DNA of 64,000 bases from an uncultured Persicobacter sp. (GTDB taxonomy: Bacteria > Bacteroidota > Bacteroidia > Cytophagales > Cyclobacteriaceae), in assembly GCA_947498325.1 (NCBI GenBank), contig CANMKE010000001.1:1-64000 (forward strand), given 5' to 3'. Below are positions 15,536-23,535 of this stretch, piece after piece. The notes below the pieces were generated by a model that saw nothing but the letters and a program-made list of their open reading frames with translations, did not search any database and was not told the DNA's origin. Position 1 is the first letter of the stretch. Every line of letters starts with the position of its first letter. The translations under genes were made by a program, and so were the position numbers.

Positions 15536-16870
15536 TTAAACATGAGTCAAATGATCAGGATCTTGGTTTAAAACCAATGCTTCAAATCGTTCCATGATGC
15601 GCTCATTTTTTTCTTTTTCGTTGTAGTTGAGCATACAGAAATCCGTCCCTTGGTGTTCCATGATTTTTTGGCTACATCCCCCACCACATACAGGGGCTAT
15701 CCGACAAGTCTGACATGCCTTATTTTGGAACTTTATATTCATGCGTTTTTCCAGTAATTCATCATTCCAAACCAACGCTCCTTCATCGGATAAATACCCT
15801 TCTCGATTAGCCTTCAAAAAATCCCGAGCAGTACAATTATACAAATCCCCATTATAGTTAATAACCACAGAATCCCTTCGGTCTGCATAACAGGGGTTTC
15901 GAACAAGATCCATATAATACCCCCCGCCTTCAAAGTTATCCAACCCGAATGCTTTCGCTTTATTCTTTGTCTTTTCTAAGGTAGTATTTACAAGCGTTTC
16001 TTGCTCAGCTGTTCGATCCACCGTTTGCCAAACAGCCTGATAATTAATGTGAAGAAGATCCTTTTCCTGTGACTTTATTTCAGCAAATTCATCCAAAATA
16101 TGGTGAATCCCCTCAATGTTTTCAGGGGTATAATTAATCCGTAAAGTTACCGAGACACCATTGGTCAATAAACCTTTAACATTTTCAATGATTTGATCAT
16201 AACTTCCTTTGGTTTTGCTGACAAATCGTGTCTTGTCATGATCTTCTTTTTGACCGTCAAGGGTGATTTGAAAGCTGGTCACGTTTCTATTTATCAAGTA
16301 TGCCACTCGATCTTCATTCAACAAAAAGCCATTGGACGAAAAACTTACATTGTATGTCAGCTTTTTTTCTGCAACAAAAGCCGGCATAAAGTCCAAAATA
16401 GGGACAACCGTTTGCTCAAAATAAAGTAAAGGCTCACCACCAAAGAAACTAATGTTGATGTGTTCCAACTTAGGATTTTGGTGCGCCTGTTTTAGAAATA
16501 AGGCCTTGATATGGGCAATAGTCTCTTCACTCATTTTCTGCCCTTTGCCTTTGGTTTCATAACAGTACCAGCAGTCAAAATTACATGACATCGTTGGGTT
16601 AATGATCACAGAAAATACTTTTTCATCATTAATCGCCTCCTGATTTAGTTCTTCTAATAATTGCAATTCATCCAGTTTTGGATCAACCAACATTCCCGCA
16701 TCCGTTAGCTGCTGAAGCAGTGGCGCTGGCAATAAACCGAGCTTCCGTTCCATCAACCGTTTTGCCTGTTCTTTTTTTAGTAATATAAATTGATCTTGGT
16801 AAGCATTGTAAATAAAATCATAACCCTCATTTAGAGGAATAATTGAGTTAAATAGGCTATAAGTCATCAT
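15536..16870 (-). CDS. Radical SAM/SPASM peptide maturase
   Basis: 444 aa. The radical SAM cluster motif is CNFDCWYC (C96, C100, C103), followed by FFGGEPLLY. The C-terminal SPASM region carries extra Cys sets (NPCYADRR, LYNCTA, CQTCRIAPVCGGGC) for auxiliary Fe-S clusters. The N-terminal ~85 residues may form a leader-binding domain. Enzymes of this type form thioether or carbon-carbon crosslinks in ribosomal peptides; here the likely substrate is the 80-aa GG-leader peptide at 19,729-19,971. It lies between the outer-membrane protein and the exporter with gaps of 8-11 nt. The exact modification is unknown. Confidence 0.9.
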   Translation of the reverse strand: MMTYSLFNSIIPLNEGYDFIYNAYQDQFILLKKEQAKRLMERKLGLLPAPLLQQLTDAGMLVDPKLDELQLLEELNQEAINDEKVFSVIINPTMSCNFDCWYCYETKGKGQKMSEETIAHIKALFLKQAHQNPKLEHINISFFGGEPLLYFEQTVVPILDFMPAFVAEKKLTYNVSFSSNGFLLNEDRVAYLINRNVTSFQITLDGQKEDHDKTRFVSKTKGSYDQIIENVKGLLTNGVSVTLRINYTPENIEGIHHILDEFAEIKSQEKDLLHINYQAVWQTVDRTAEQETLVNTTLEKTKNKAKAFGLDNFEGGGYYMDLVRNPCYADRRDSVVINYNGDLYNCTARDFLKANREGYLSDEGALVWNDELLEKRMNIKFQNKACQTCRIAPVCGGGCSQKIMEHQGTDFCMLNYNEKEKNERIMERFEALVLNQDPDHLTHV

Positions 16871-16878
16871 AAAAAAAA

Positions 16879-19320
16879 TTAATTCACCGAACGAGTTTCC
16901 ATATCCGAGCCCGTAGATCGTTGGGTGATCTTCTTTGGTTTGTTGTGAGTAAAAACATAGGAAAGCTTAAAGTCAATCGCATAGTTTTGCTGGCGGGTCA
17001 GCGTGATGGTTTTCATTTGATCCGAATCAAAAACGACACGATTATTCAAACCATTCTTTCCGTAATAAATAAAGTTGTAGCTCAGTGCAGCCCTGAGGTG
17101 GTGCCACTGTTTGCTAATGGACGAGTTTACCGTTAGCGTCGGAGAGGTAATATTGGCCACATCGAGTTGAGCATCATCCCATAGTGCATCCAAGTCCACT
17201 TTCCATCCTTTGCTTTGGGAACCAAAACGGTAGCTGTTGTTCCACATAAATTCACGGTTGCCTTGCTTGGTCTGTAACTGAATGCCCTTGGCAGTACCAT
17301 TAGCGCCTGACCACGCGTAGCCCCCACCCAGCTTGGTGAAATATCTTCCGATAGGCAAGGTCAAGTACGCTTCTATTGTTGTTCCCCAGCGGGTACCATA
17401 ATTGACAGGTGTATTTTTGATGACGTTCTTATCATGCTCATCCACCACGTCAAAATTATTAAAATCTTGTGGGAGGTAAACGGCTTGGCTTTGCACTGTC
17501 AAACATTGAGCGAAAGTATAAGAGAATTGGGATTGATAACCAATCTGCGGTAAAACATCAACATTCCCTACCTGATAATAGGAAGGCGACAGATACATTT
17601 TAAAAGGATTGAAGTCCTTATAGGTTGGGCGGATCATCGCTTTTCGTGCAAAGAAATCAAATACATGCTCTTGTGATGGAATGTACTTCAACTGCAACAA
17701 AGGATTGATGTTCCAGTATTGTCGCTCATTGCGTTGCTTAGTGGTGAGTTGATTCCCTACGGTTTTGGTAAAATCAAAAGTGGAGCCCAAGGTGAGCATC
17801 ATTTTGCTATTCAATACAAAATCAAAAGAGACAAAAGGAGAAAAGATGATCTCCTTAAAAAGAAATTCATTGCTTTTGGCACTGTCCCTTTGTGATAGAT
17901 TTTTGTAGATATTGGAATAGGCATTGTCATCATCAATGCGGGAATAATGCCCATAAGCCCCTGCCTGAAAGCCAACTTTATCGGATAATTTTTCATCAAG
18001 CATCAATCGAGCTGAAGTATTTTGGGTCAGCTGAAGCGTGCTTTGTTTAAAATATTTATAGGGAAGCTCTGATGCTTTTTGATGTGCATAAAACTGGTTA
18101 TTCGCCTTCCGAAATCCATGTGCATTGAAATAATCCACATCCAAAGACAACTTACTGCCTTTGTCATCCAACTGATATTCATAATAACCATTGACACTCA
18201 CATTATAGTTGTTGCGATGACCATCCGTATGCGTGAAGGAAGACGAATCGGCAAGGGTATTGCCTCCAAAATAATACGTTTCAGGGGATTGATTCTGCTG
18301 ATCATTTAGACTTTGGTTAAAGTTCAAGCCACCGCCGATTATTTGTCGTTTGGAAAGTTGGTATTCTCCAGACAGGTTGGCATAATACGATTGATCGGAG
18401 GTGTTTTGTTGGCTATGTAAAAGGATAGAATCTCCTTTTATTTTGAAGTAAATCCGACGATCAGTAGTCAGCTTGGAGCGCTGATCCGAGCGCCCAGCAG
18501 AAGCATACAAAGCTAATTTTTGGTTGCTATAATAAATATTAGCGGATTGTCGATTGTTGTTATTGTATCCACCATAGGAAATCAAATCATTACTCAAACT
18601 TAGCTGATAATTATTCAGTTTGCTTCGATCAATATTGATATTGATGATGCCTGCATCCGTAACACCATATCTTACTCCAGGATTTTTGATCACCTCGATA
18701 GATTGAATAGCATTGATCGGCATGCTGTTTATAAAATCATTAAGCCCATCACCCCTTAGCTTACTCGGGCGGTCATTGATATAAATTAAAGTCTTGGATT
18801 TCCCTAAAATGGTCGGTAAACTATTGGGCTGGTTATTAAGGGTTGGAATGTAAGCGTATAAATCTGATACTTCAAATTGATTTAATTCACTTTGTGGGAT
18901 ATACGTTGTCCGGTCTACTTTTTCCACCTGATGAAGTACCTGTGGTTTTGCTGTAATCTCCACTTCGTCCAAGGTATATTCCTTCTGCTTCAGTACTAAA
19001 TTTACAGGGTTAATAGCGTCTTCATTTACCCCTTTTAACGAAGAAACTTTAATGATCAGATCCTCATAAGATAAATGTCGGACAAAAAGAACCCCTCCAG
19101 ATTCCTGTGCTTTCTTTGAAATCGTTAGCTGATACCTCCCTAAAGAATCAGTAACAGCACTACTAAAGATTTGACCACCACCAAGTTTAGCGAATTGTAT
19201 TGTAGCATTGATAATTGGAGTACCACTTGCTCTCTCTTTGATAACACCCTTTAATGTAATCTGAGCGTAAATATTTGTGAAGGAGAGTAAAAAAAAAGTT
19301 AGTAAGCATATTCTTTTCAT
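16879..19320 (-). CDS. Outer-membrane beta-barrel protein with carboxypeptidase-like domain (TonB-receptor-like)
   Basis: 813 aa. A signal peptide (about 1-19, ending TNIYAQ) is followed by a carboxypeptidase-regulatory-like beta domain (about 21-110), a plug-like region with QSIEVIKNPGVRYG near 210-225, and a long beta-barrel of the OMP_b-brl_3 type. It lies directly upstream of the maturase. In a RiPP cluster it could carry the peptide across the outer membrane or take it back up. No clear TonB box was identified. The sequence upstream to the precursor gene is ~400 bp, so it may have its own promoter. Confidence 0.8.
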   Translation of the reverse strand: MKRICLLTFFLLSFTNIYAQITLKGVIKERASGTPIINATIQFAKLGGGQIFSSAVTDSLGRYQLTISKKAQESGGVLFVRHLSYEDLIIKVSSLKGVNEDAINPVNLVLKQKEYTLDEVEITAKPQVLHQVEKVDRTTYIPQSELNQFEVSDLYAYIPTLNNQPNSLPTILGKSKTLIYINDRPSKLRGDGLNDFINSMPINAIQSIEVIKNPGVRYGVTDAGIININIDRSKLNNYQLSLSNDLISYGGYNNNNRQSANIYYSNQKLALYASAGRSDQRSKLTTDRRIYFKIKGDSILLHSQQNTSDQSYYANLSGEYQLSKRQIIGGGLNFNQSLNDQQNQSPETYYFGGNTLADSSSFTHTDGHRNNYNVSVNGYYEYQLDDKGSKLSLDVDYFNAHGFRKANNQFYAHQKASELPYKYFKQSTLQLTQNTSARLMLDEKLSDKVGFQAGAYGHYSRIDDDNAYSNIYKNLSQRDSAKSNEFLFKEIIFSPFVSFDFVLNSKMMLTLGSTFDFTKTVGNQLTTKQRNERQYWNINPLLQLKYIPSQEHVFDFFARKAMIRPTYKDFNPFKMYLSPSYYQVGNVDVLPQIGYQSQFSYTFAQCLTVQSQAVYLPQDFNNFDVVDEHDKNVIKNTPVNYGTRWGTTIEAYLTLPIGRYFTKLGGGYAWSGANGTAKGIQLQTKQGNREFMWNNSYRFGSQSKGWKVDLDALWDDAQLDVANITSPTLTVNSSISKQWHHLRAALSYNFIYYGKNGLNNRVVFDSDQMKTITLTRQQNYAIDFKLSYVFTHNKPKKITQRSTGSDMETRSVN

Positions 19321-19728
19321 GGTGTTATATTTTGTAAAGGATTGTCTATAAATCTTTAAGAGCCTTTTTTAAGCTCCATATTTACAACCAAAACTTTGGG
19401 TATTACAGAGGTGATAAAGGATTATTTAAAGGGAATAGCCATATTCTTAGTTCCAATAGTCCTGATTTGCAGCTGGTTAGTTTTAAACACACTCTAAACC
19501 TTATAGCAAAGAACATGCTACATTTAAACGTTCCCGAATGCTCCTTTCTTTGAATTAAAGTTTATAGATATCGAAGTAACTTTCTACCCATTCGGAAAAT
19601 TATATGGCCTTTGATTTTATCTCAGAGGGAATTTAACTTGAGAAAATTCAATTTGGCATGACAAAAAGTTGTTTCCATGTCTATAGTAGCATTCGGGGGT
19701 GTTTAACTTAAATAATAAATTTAATAAT
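19321..19728. other. Intergenic region between precursor and outer-membrane gene
   Basis: About 400 bp of AT-rich DNA with no convincing ORF. It contains one copy of a 21-bp repeat (19,660-19,680). A leader or promoter for the outer-membrane gene is expected here, but no TTTG-N19-TAnnTTTG match was found on the minus strand. Confidence 0.5.
19660..19680 (+). repeat. 21-bp repeat, copy 1 (left of precursor gene)
   Basis: The sequence begins GACAAAAAGTTGTTTCC. An inverted copy with one mismatch is at 20,352-20,372 and a weaker direct copy at 20,445-20,470, so copies bracket the RiPP precursor gene. They may be ends of a small mobile cassette or binding sites. Confidence 0.6.
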
Positions 19729-19971
19729 TCAGCTATCCGGCTGACCACTCACCATACAAGAACCACCACAATTTGTATTGCTACTTATACAGAGCAATTG
19801 GTTATAACCAGAGTTTTTTTCTCTTGCTTTTTTGCACCCCAAAAAATTTATCCCCCCCACTTCATTCAACTCCTCAGGGCTCAACAAAAGCCCCTTCTGA
19901 TCATCAGACAAAAGTTCATTCGCTTCAACATGTGCAATGAACTGGTTGATTTTTTCTATGCGATTTTCCAT
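19729..19971 (-). CDS. RiPP precursor peptide with double-glycine leader
   Basis: 80 aa. The leader (1-40) is acidic and helical and ends in SPEELNEVGG, the double-Gly site used by C39 peptidases. The predicted 40-residue core has four cysteines (C46, C61, C68, C72), a basic start (KKAREK) and a Ser/Asn/Gly-rich end with NCGGSCMVSG. The radical SAM enzyme and C39 exporter on the same strand match it as substrate and exporter. It resembles the Bacteroidota GG-type natural-product precursors in leader style, but I do not recognise the core. Product activity is unknown; antibacterial is the usual guess. Confidence 0.85.
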   Translation of the reverse strand: MENRIEKINQFIAHVEANELLSDDQKGLLLSPEELNEVGGINFLGCKKAREKNSGYNQLLCISSNTNCGGSCMVSGQPDS

Positions 19972-19994
19972 AAAAATTAAGATTTAGAATATGT

Positions 19995-20016
19995 AAAAAA
20001 CGAATCAAACGATTCG
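19995..20016 (-). terminator. Terminator-like hairpin in precursor leader
   Basis: On the minus strand CGAATC, loop GTTT, GATTCG and then six T, lying between the candidate promoter and the precursor ATG at 19,971. The stem is only 6 bp. It might attenuate expression or simply be a weak hairpin. Confidence 0.4.
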
Positions 20017-20053
20017 GTTAAGAATTTATCGCCTATTACTTCTTTGTATTGAT

Positions 20054-20084
20054 CAAATGTATCTGCTTTTTTTAACAAAATAAA
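20054..20084 (-). promoter_or_regulatory. Candidate Bacteroidota promoter for RiPP precursor
   Basis: Minus strand TTTA (20,084-20,081), a 19-bp spacer, then TACATTTG (20,061-20,054). The -7 element matches TAnnTTTG exactly; the -33 element is TTTA instead of TTTG. The leader would be about 75 nt. Confidence 0.5.
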
Positions 20085-20351
20085 ACATCAATCACCTCCT
20101 GCTTTGGCGATCATTTTTAATATCAACTCAACTATTTTACCTATCTCACTTAAGAAATTATTGATCAAAACAAGGGTGTACTCGGAAAAACATTGCTATC
20201 ATTCATTTGGCCTTTTCATTCTTGAAAATTGCTCAATCCAAATCTAAGTCATCAGAATAATTATATAAATAAATTTAGGGGCGCCCTAATTTGAATACCT
20301 TGGTTTTGTTAGATTGTCAATGACAAACACTCAGGTTATCAAACTTTATAA

Positions 20352-20372
20352 ACATGGAAACAACTTCTTGTC
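20352..20372 (-). repeat. 21-bp repeat, copy 2 (inverted)
   Basis: The reverse complement matches the copy at 19,660-19,680 in 20 of 21 positions. The two lie about 670 bp apart in opposite orientation, with the precursor gene between them. Confidence 0.6.
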
Positions 20373-20444
20373 TTTTCTAATTGTATTTTTCCAATCAAGA
20401 GCCCCTCTGAAGTAAAATCAAGGGCTATTCAATTTTTTTGGATA

Positions 20445-20470
20445 GACAGAAAGTTGCTTCGTGGTCTATA
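20445..20470 (+). repeat. 21-bp repeat family, copy 3 (diverged)
   Basis: A direct, diverged copy (GACAGAAAGTTGCTTC, then GGTCTATA) matching 21 of 26 bases of the region starting at 19,660, including the TCTATA that follows it. Confidence 0.45.
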
Positions 20471-20537
20471 ATTGATTGTGGATTACTCTAATTTAGTGAT
20501 TCATTCCCTTTAAAAGTTTGAAAATACAGAGCCTGAA

Positions 20538-20768
20538 CTACGAATGCTTTTCCTTAAAATAATCAAATAACAGCTGTGCTTGTTCACGGGTAAAATAATG
20601 TCGGTGCTTATTCCTTTGTAACTGCTGCAATTGATAATGAAGGTTTGGACATGATTTAATCTCTCTACGAAGTGCCTGCATGGCGCTTTGCTTAGAAATA
20701 GAATGAGGATAAAGGTAGTCGGCCACTGTTTGTTTGAGAATTGTTCGTTCTAATTTCATCGGATTCAA
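20538..20768 (-). CDS. Small hypothetical basic protein, 76 aa
   Basis: A 76-aa, Gln/His/Lys-rich, probably all-helical protein (ALRREIKSCPNLHYQLQQLQ; ending LLFDYFKEKHS). No family recognised. It lies between the phased 11-bp repeats and the RiPP cassette, downstream of parB. A DNA-binding accessory for the repeats or a plasmid copy-control protein is possible but unsupported. A real gene is likely, given its clean ORF in the direction of its neighbours. Confidence 0.45.
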   Translation of the reverse strand: MNPMKLERTILKQTVADYLYPHSISKQSAMQALRREIKSCPNLHYQLQQLQRNKHRHYFTREQAQLLFDYFKEKHS

Positions 20769-20850
20769 TCTGGTAGGTTCTTAATTAGTAAAAAAGAGTT
20801 AAATTAAATTATTCTGTAACCATAGCACAATGTTCTAATCCAGAACCTAA

Positions 20851-20960
20851 AGGTCACTTCGATAGCGCTTTTATACCACTTTCATAGTGCTTTTAGGGTA
20901 CTTTAATACAGCTTTTTTAGTGCTTTGATAGTACTTACATAGTGCTTTCATCTTGCTTTT
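20851..20960. repeat. Ten tandem 11-bp repeats: partition site or origin candidate
   Basis: Ten consecutive units of exactly 11 bp, consensus ATAGTGCTTTT. Units start at 20,851, 20,862, 20,873, 20,884, 20,895, 20,906, 20,917, 20,928, 20,939 and 20,950. The best are ATAGTGCTTTT (20,884) and ATAGTGCTTTC (20,939). Period 11 is near one DNA turn, so the boxes would line up on one face. Being right downstream of parB suggests a centromere bound by ParB or a partner. Confidence 0.75.
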
Positions 20961-20998
20961 TTGAAAGAAAGGGGCATTGTACCCCTTCTTTTCATTTG

Positions 20999-21826
20999 TT
21001 AATCTTCAATAATCTGCGCCAGTCTGAGTAATTGCGGTTGGGTGATATACTGCTCTTGCTTCGCCAACATCAATAATTCAATGGCTTTCTCAATATTGCT
21101 TTGGGTAGGCAACTTGGAAATGGGCTTTGGTTCCTTCGCTTTGGAAGTAGTAAGTGGTTGATCCTTTGCAAAGGCAATCACTTTTGCATCAGATAGCTTC
21201 CGGAAGCCTAACAGTATCGCCTCCTTTGCTCCAGCTTCTTGAGCTTCTAATTTGTCCAGTCCGATTTGGTATAGTCCATCATTTCGAACGGTCTTTTCAG
21301 TTACATTGTACTCCTTCGCTATTTCTTCCGCTGTATTTTTACCGACCGGAAAATTTTTCCGTTCGGTAACATCACCTTGTTTTAGGTTGTCCATCGAGTT
21401 TGACTTCATCCGATTATACAGCAACCCCCGATAATATTTCATCTGTTTGCTGTTTAAATTTCGGCGACCTAACTGATTGATAAGCATCCATTCTTTTGCT
21501 TCCTCAACACTGCTGAAGTGTTTCTCCACGGTTGGAAACCTATCCAAATCGAGGGCTTTGATAATGCCCAGTCGGTTGTGTCCGTCGAGTAGGATTTTTT
21601 CGCCTTCATGTAGCCAAACCACCAGTGGATCACGCACGCCTTCGGCTTGAATGCTTTCTTTGAGGCGTTGTTGTTCCTCCGGCGTTGGCTTCTGAATGTA
21701 GGCTTCGAAGTCAGGATGAACGCTGATGTCCTGCGTGGAATGACAAATTACATAAGGATTTTGGCCTTGCTCGTGGTGGGCAAAAACGCTTCCGGTACCT
21801 TGTTTGACTTGTTCGAGGAAATTCAT
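20999..21826 (-). CDS. parB: ParB-like partition protein (ParB/Srx domain)
   Basis: 275 aa. The N-terminal ParB/Srx-type domain (about 45-120) includes ILLDGHNRLGIIKAL, with the DGHNR signature of this superfamily. A helix-turn-helix follows (TAEEIAKEYNVTEKTVRND, about 165-185), then a C-terminal helical part (VEKAIELLML-like). Length is normal for plasmid ParB proteins. The ATG overlaps the parA stop by 4 nt (ATGA), a classic partition operon. The 11-bp repeat array lies 40 bp beyond its stop and is the obvious candidate site. The ParB N-domain may use CTP, but the residues were not checked one by one. Confidence 0.85.
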   Translation of the reverse strand: MNFLEQVKQGTGSVFAHHEQGQNPYVICHSTQDISVHPDFEAYIQKPTPEEQQRLKESIQAEGVRDPLVVWLHEGEKILLDGHNRLGIIKALDLDRFPTVEKHFSSVEEAKEWMLINQLGRRNLNSKQMKYYRGLLYNRMKSNSMDNLKQGDVTERKNFPVGKNTAEEIAKEYNVTEKTVRNDGLYQIGLDKLEAQEAGAKEAILLGFRKLSDAKVIAFAKDQPLTTSKAKEPKPISKLPTQSNIEKAIELLMLAKQEQYITQPQLLRLAQIIED

Positions 21827-22470
21827 AGGGCTACTGCGTTTGGTTCGATTACTTGATTAAGGTTCTCTATGTAGGATTGAAAACCGGACTTTATCATGTC
21901 AATGGCTATGCGGTCTAAGCTCACTTCTTCAAATTTCACATGCTGTTTGATGCCTTCACCTAAGAATTGAGCATCGAAATTCTTAACCAGTGCCTCATGC
22001 TTGACACGCCCTCGAACTTTGTTCGCTAACACAAAAATCTGCATCGGCGTTTCTCCGTATTGCTTGCGCAAATTGTGAACATAATTCAGGGATTGAATGA
22101 AGTCCGCAGTGGCGGCAAAGTCGAGGGTGGTGCAGATCGTCGGTACGATCGTAATGTCGGTCAGCGACAAAACGATACGGTTCACCTCCGATTCGGCATA
22201 GCCGGAAGTATCGACCAGCACATCATCAAAACGGCTCTTCAAATCCAAGATCAAGTCAATCAACTCATCATTACTCGTCTTGCGGTTAATTGTGAAAACC
22301 TCCGGATGCTTGCGGCTGCTGAATTTCGAGAGGACCGATATGCTTTGTTGCGGATCGGTGTCCAGTATGGCAACCTTACGGTTTTGGAGGTAGAACATAG
22401 CGGCGGCGGTCATGGCCAAAATGGAGGTCTTACCGACGCCTCCTTTGTTATTTGCGAATGTGATAATCAT
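21823..22470 (-). CDS. parA: ParA-family partition ATPase
   Basis: 215 aa with the deviant Walker A NNKGGVGKTS at residues 8-17 and ILDTDPQQS (36-44) as the A'/B region. There is no N-terminal HTH extension, so it is of the short ParA type. It drives segregation of the replicon with the ParB encoded downstream (4-nt overlap). Its start shares one base with the stop of the 112-aa gene upstream. Partition genes in chromosomal DNA with a nearby origin indicate a former or intermittently free replicon. Confidence 0.9.
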   Translation of the reverse strand: MIITFANNKGGVGKTSILAMTAAAMFYLQNRKVAILDTDPQQSISVLSKFSSRKHPEVFTINRKTSNDELIDLILDLKSRFDDVLVDTSGYAESEVNRIVLSLTDITIVPTICTTLDFAATADFIQSLNYVHNLRKQYGETPMQIFVLANKVRGRVKHEALVKNFDAQFLGEGIKQHVKFEEVSLDRIAIDMIKSGFQSYIENLNQVIEPNAVAL

Positions 22471-22808
22471 TATATGTCTTCTTTTGGTGCTGAAATGTTG
22501 TTAATGTTTTGATACAGGTCGTCTAATTTGATATTGTCCAAATTGAATGGTAGAACCATGCCTTTTTTCCTTCCGATGAATGTGATAAAGTCCACACTTT
22601 CCACGAAATCATAATTACAATTATCATCGTCATCAACGGTCAGGTGCTCAACCAAATCGAACCTGATTATATCGCCATGACAAAAGTTGTTGTAGTTTTT
22701 CGCCAAACTTAAAATATACGGCATAACCACATCGGATTCAGGGGCGGGATAAACCCCCTCCAGTTTGTTATTAATGAACATGATAATGGCAAATTCTAAA
22801 TACTGCAT
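22470..22808 (-). CDS. Hypothetical protein, 112 aa, related to its upstream neighbour
   Basis: An acidic soluble protein of 112 aa. Its central part IIRFDLVEHLTVDDDD, followed by YDFVES, parallels VVQVQLVENLHVDQQEN and YSFES in the 154-aa protein encoded next door, so the two look like diverged duplicates. No known family. It lies directly upstream of parA with a one-base overlap (TAATG), so it is in the partition operon. Confidence 0.55.
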   Translation of the reverse strand: MQYLEFAIIMFINNKLEGVYPAPESDVVMPYILSLAKNYNNFCHGDIIRFDLVEHLTVDDDDNCNYDFVESVDFITFIGRKKGMVLPFNLDNIKLDDLYQNINNISAPKEDI

Positions 22809-22832
22809 ATTTGGGTTGGTTTGAGGTTAGGG

Positions 22833-23297
22833 TTAATCTTCTATATCAAAGTTCGAATTTGAGTTGAGTCCAAAACCAAGGACTTTGCCTGTCATTGTTT
22901 TTCCAAGATTCATTTGCTCATTAATAAATCCCATAATTGCCTTCGGTGAGATCTTGTGGGATATTTCCCCCGTGTACCTGTTCAGAATAATCATATCGTA
23001 ATCATCAACCAACATCAAATCACCATTGATCTCACCATTCGCATGAAGGTGGTAACGATACCGGTATTCAATGATTGGGTATTCACTTTCAAAGCTATAA
23101 TTTGGTTCCTCATTTTCCTGCTGATCGACGTGTAGGTTCTCGACCAGCTGTACCTGAACCACTGAGTCCGGTGGCACCTGATTTTTTACAAGCAAATCAA
23201 ATAGTGGATGATAAGTTACTTTGTCATGTGGAACATTAATGAAGTCAGTGAAGATACCTTCGACCTTTACAATTGCGGCTCTTTTATAATAATCCAT
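22833..23297 (-). CDS. Hypothetical protein, 154 aa, first gene after the origin
   Basis: A 154-aa beta-rich soluble protein sharing the LVENLHVD/LVEHLTVD block with the 112-aa protein encoded downstream. It also carries YRYRYHLHANGEINGDLM and a C-terminal helix. No family recognised. The start at 23,297 lies 36 bp from the iteron array, so its promoter must overlap or abut the origin, as with many plasmid rep or control genes. An origin-binding role can be imagined but not shown. Confidence 0.55.
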   Translation of the reverse strand: MDYYKRAAIVKVEGIFTDFINVPHDKVTYHPLFDLLVKNQVPPDSVVQVQLVENLHVDQQENEEPNYSFESEYPIIEYRYRYHLHANGEINGDLMLVDDYDMIILNRYTGEISHKISPKAIMGFINEQMNLGKTMTGKVLGFGLNSNSNFDIED

Positions 23298-23333
23298 ATT
23301 TTTATGTGGTTTTATTGCGTTGGTTAATTTTGT

Positions 23334-23502
23334 GTTTCCTCAAAATACCCCTCTGTTTCCTCAAAATCGGGGGGTGTTTCCTCAAAAAACCCTTGTGTTT
23401 CCTCAACTTTCCTCACTGTATAATCATATATATATTAATTTTATTGTATTATTATAATATATATAGCTGTTTTGAGGTCTATTTTGGGGTGGTTGAGGAA
23501 AC
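23334..23502. other. Iteron replication origin candidate
   Basis: Four direct 21-bp repeats start at 23,334, 23,355, 23,376 and 23,397, each beginning GTTTCCTCAA (the first three GTTTCCTCAAAA). About 50 bp of almost pure A/T follow (23,418-23,466), and an inverted copy TTGAGGAAAC is at 23,493-23,502. Iterons plus an AT-rich unwinding region next to a primase-helicase gene is the standard form of a plasmid or phage origin. Confidence 0.75.
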
Positions 23503-23535
23503 AGGTTTTTTACCTCGTGCGTGTAGGGATTTTTT

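Larger units (their letters stand above)
19972..20537. other. Intergenic region upstream of RiPP precursor
   Basis: About 565 bp, AT-rich, no supported gene. It holds the candidate precursor promoter (20,054-20,084), a small terminator-like hairpin (19,995-20,016) and two copies of the 21-bp repeat family (20,352-20,372 and 20,445-20,470). The rest shows nothing recognisable. Confidence 0.5.

Noticed and set aside
20851-20960. CRISPR array
   Set aside because: Units are 11 bp with no spacers, and no cas genes are near.
23334-23417. CRISPR or coding repeats at the 21-bp array
   Set aside because: Repeats have no unique spacers of CRISPR size, and an AT-rich block with an inverted half-site fits an origin.
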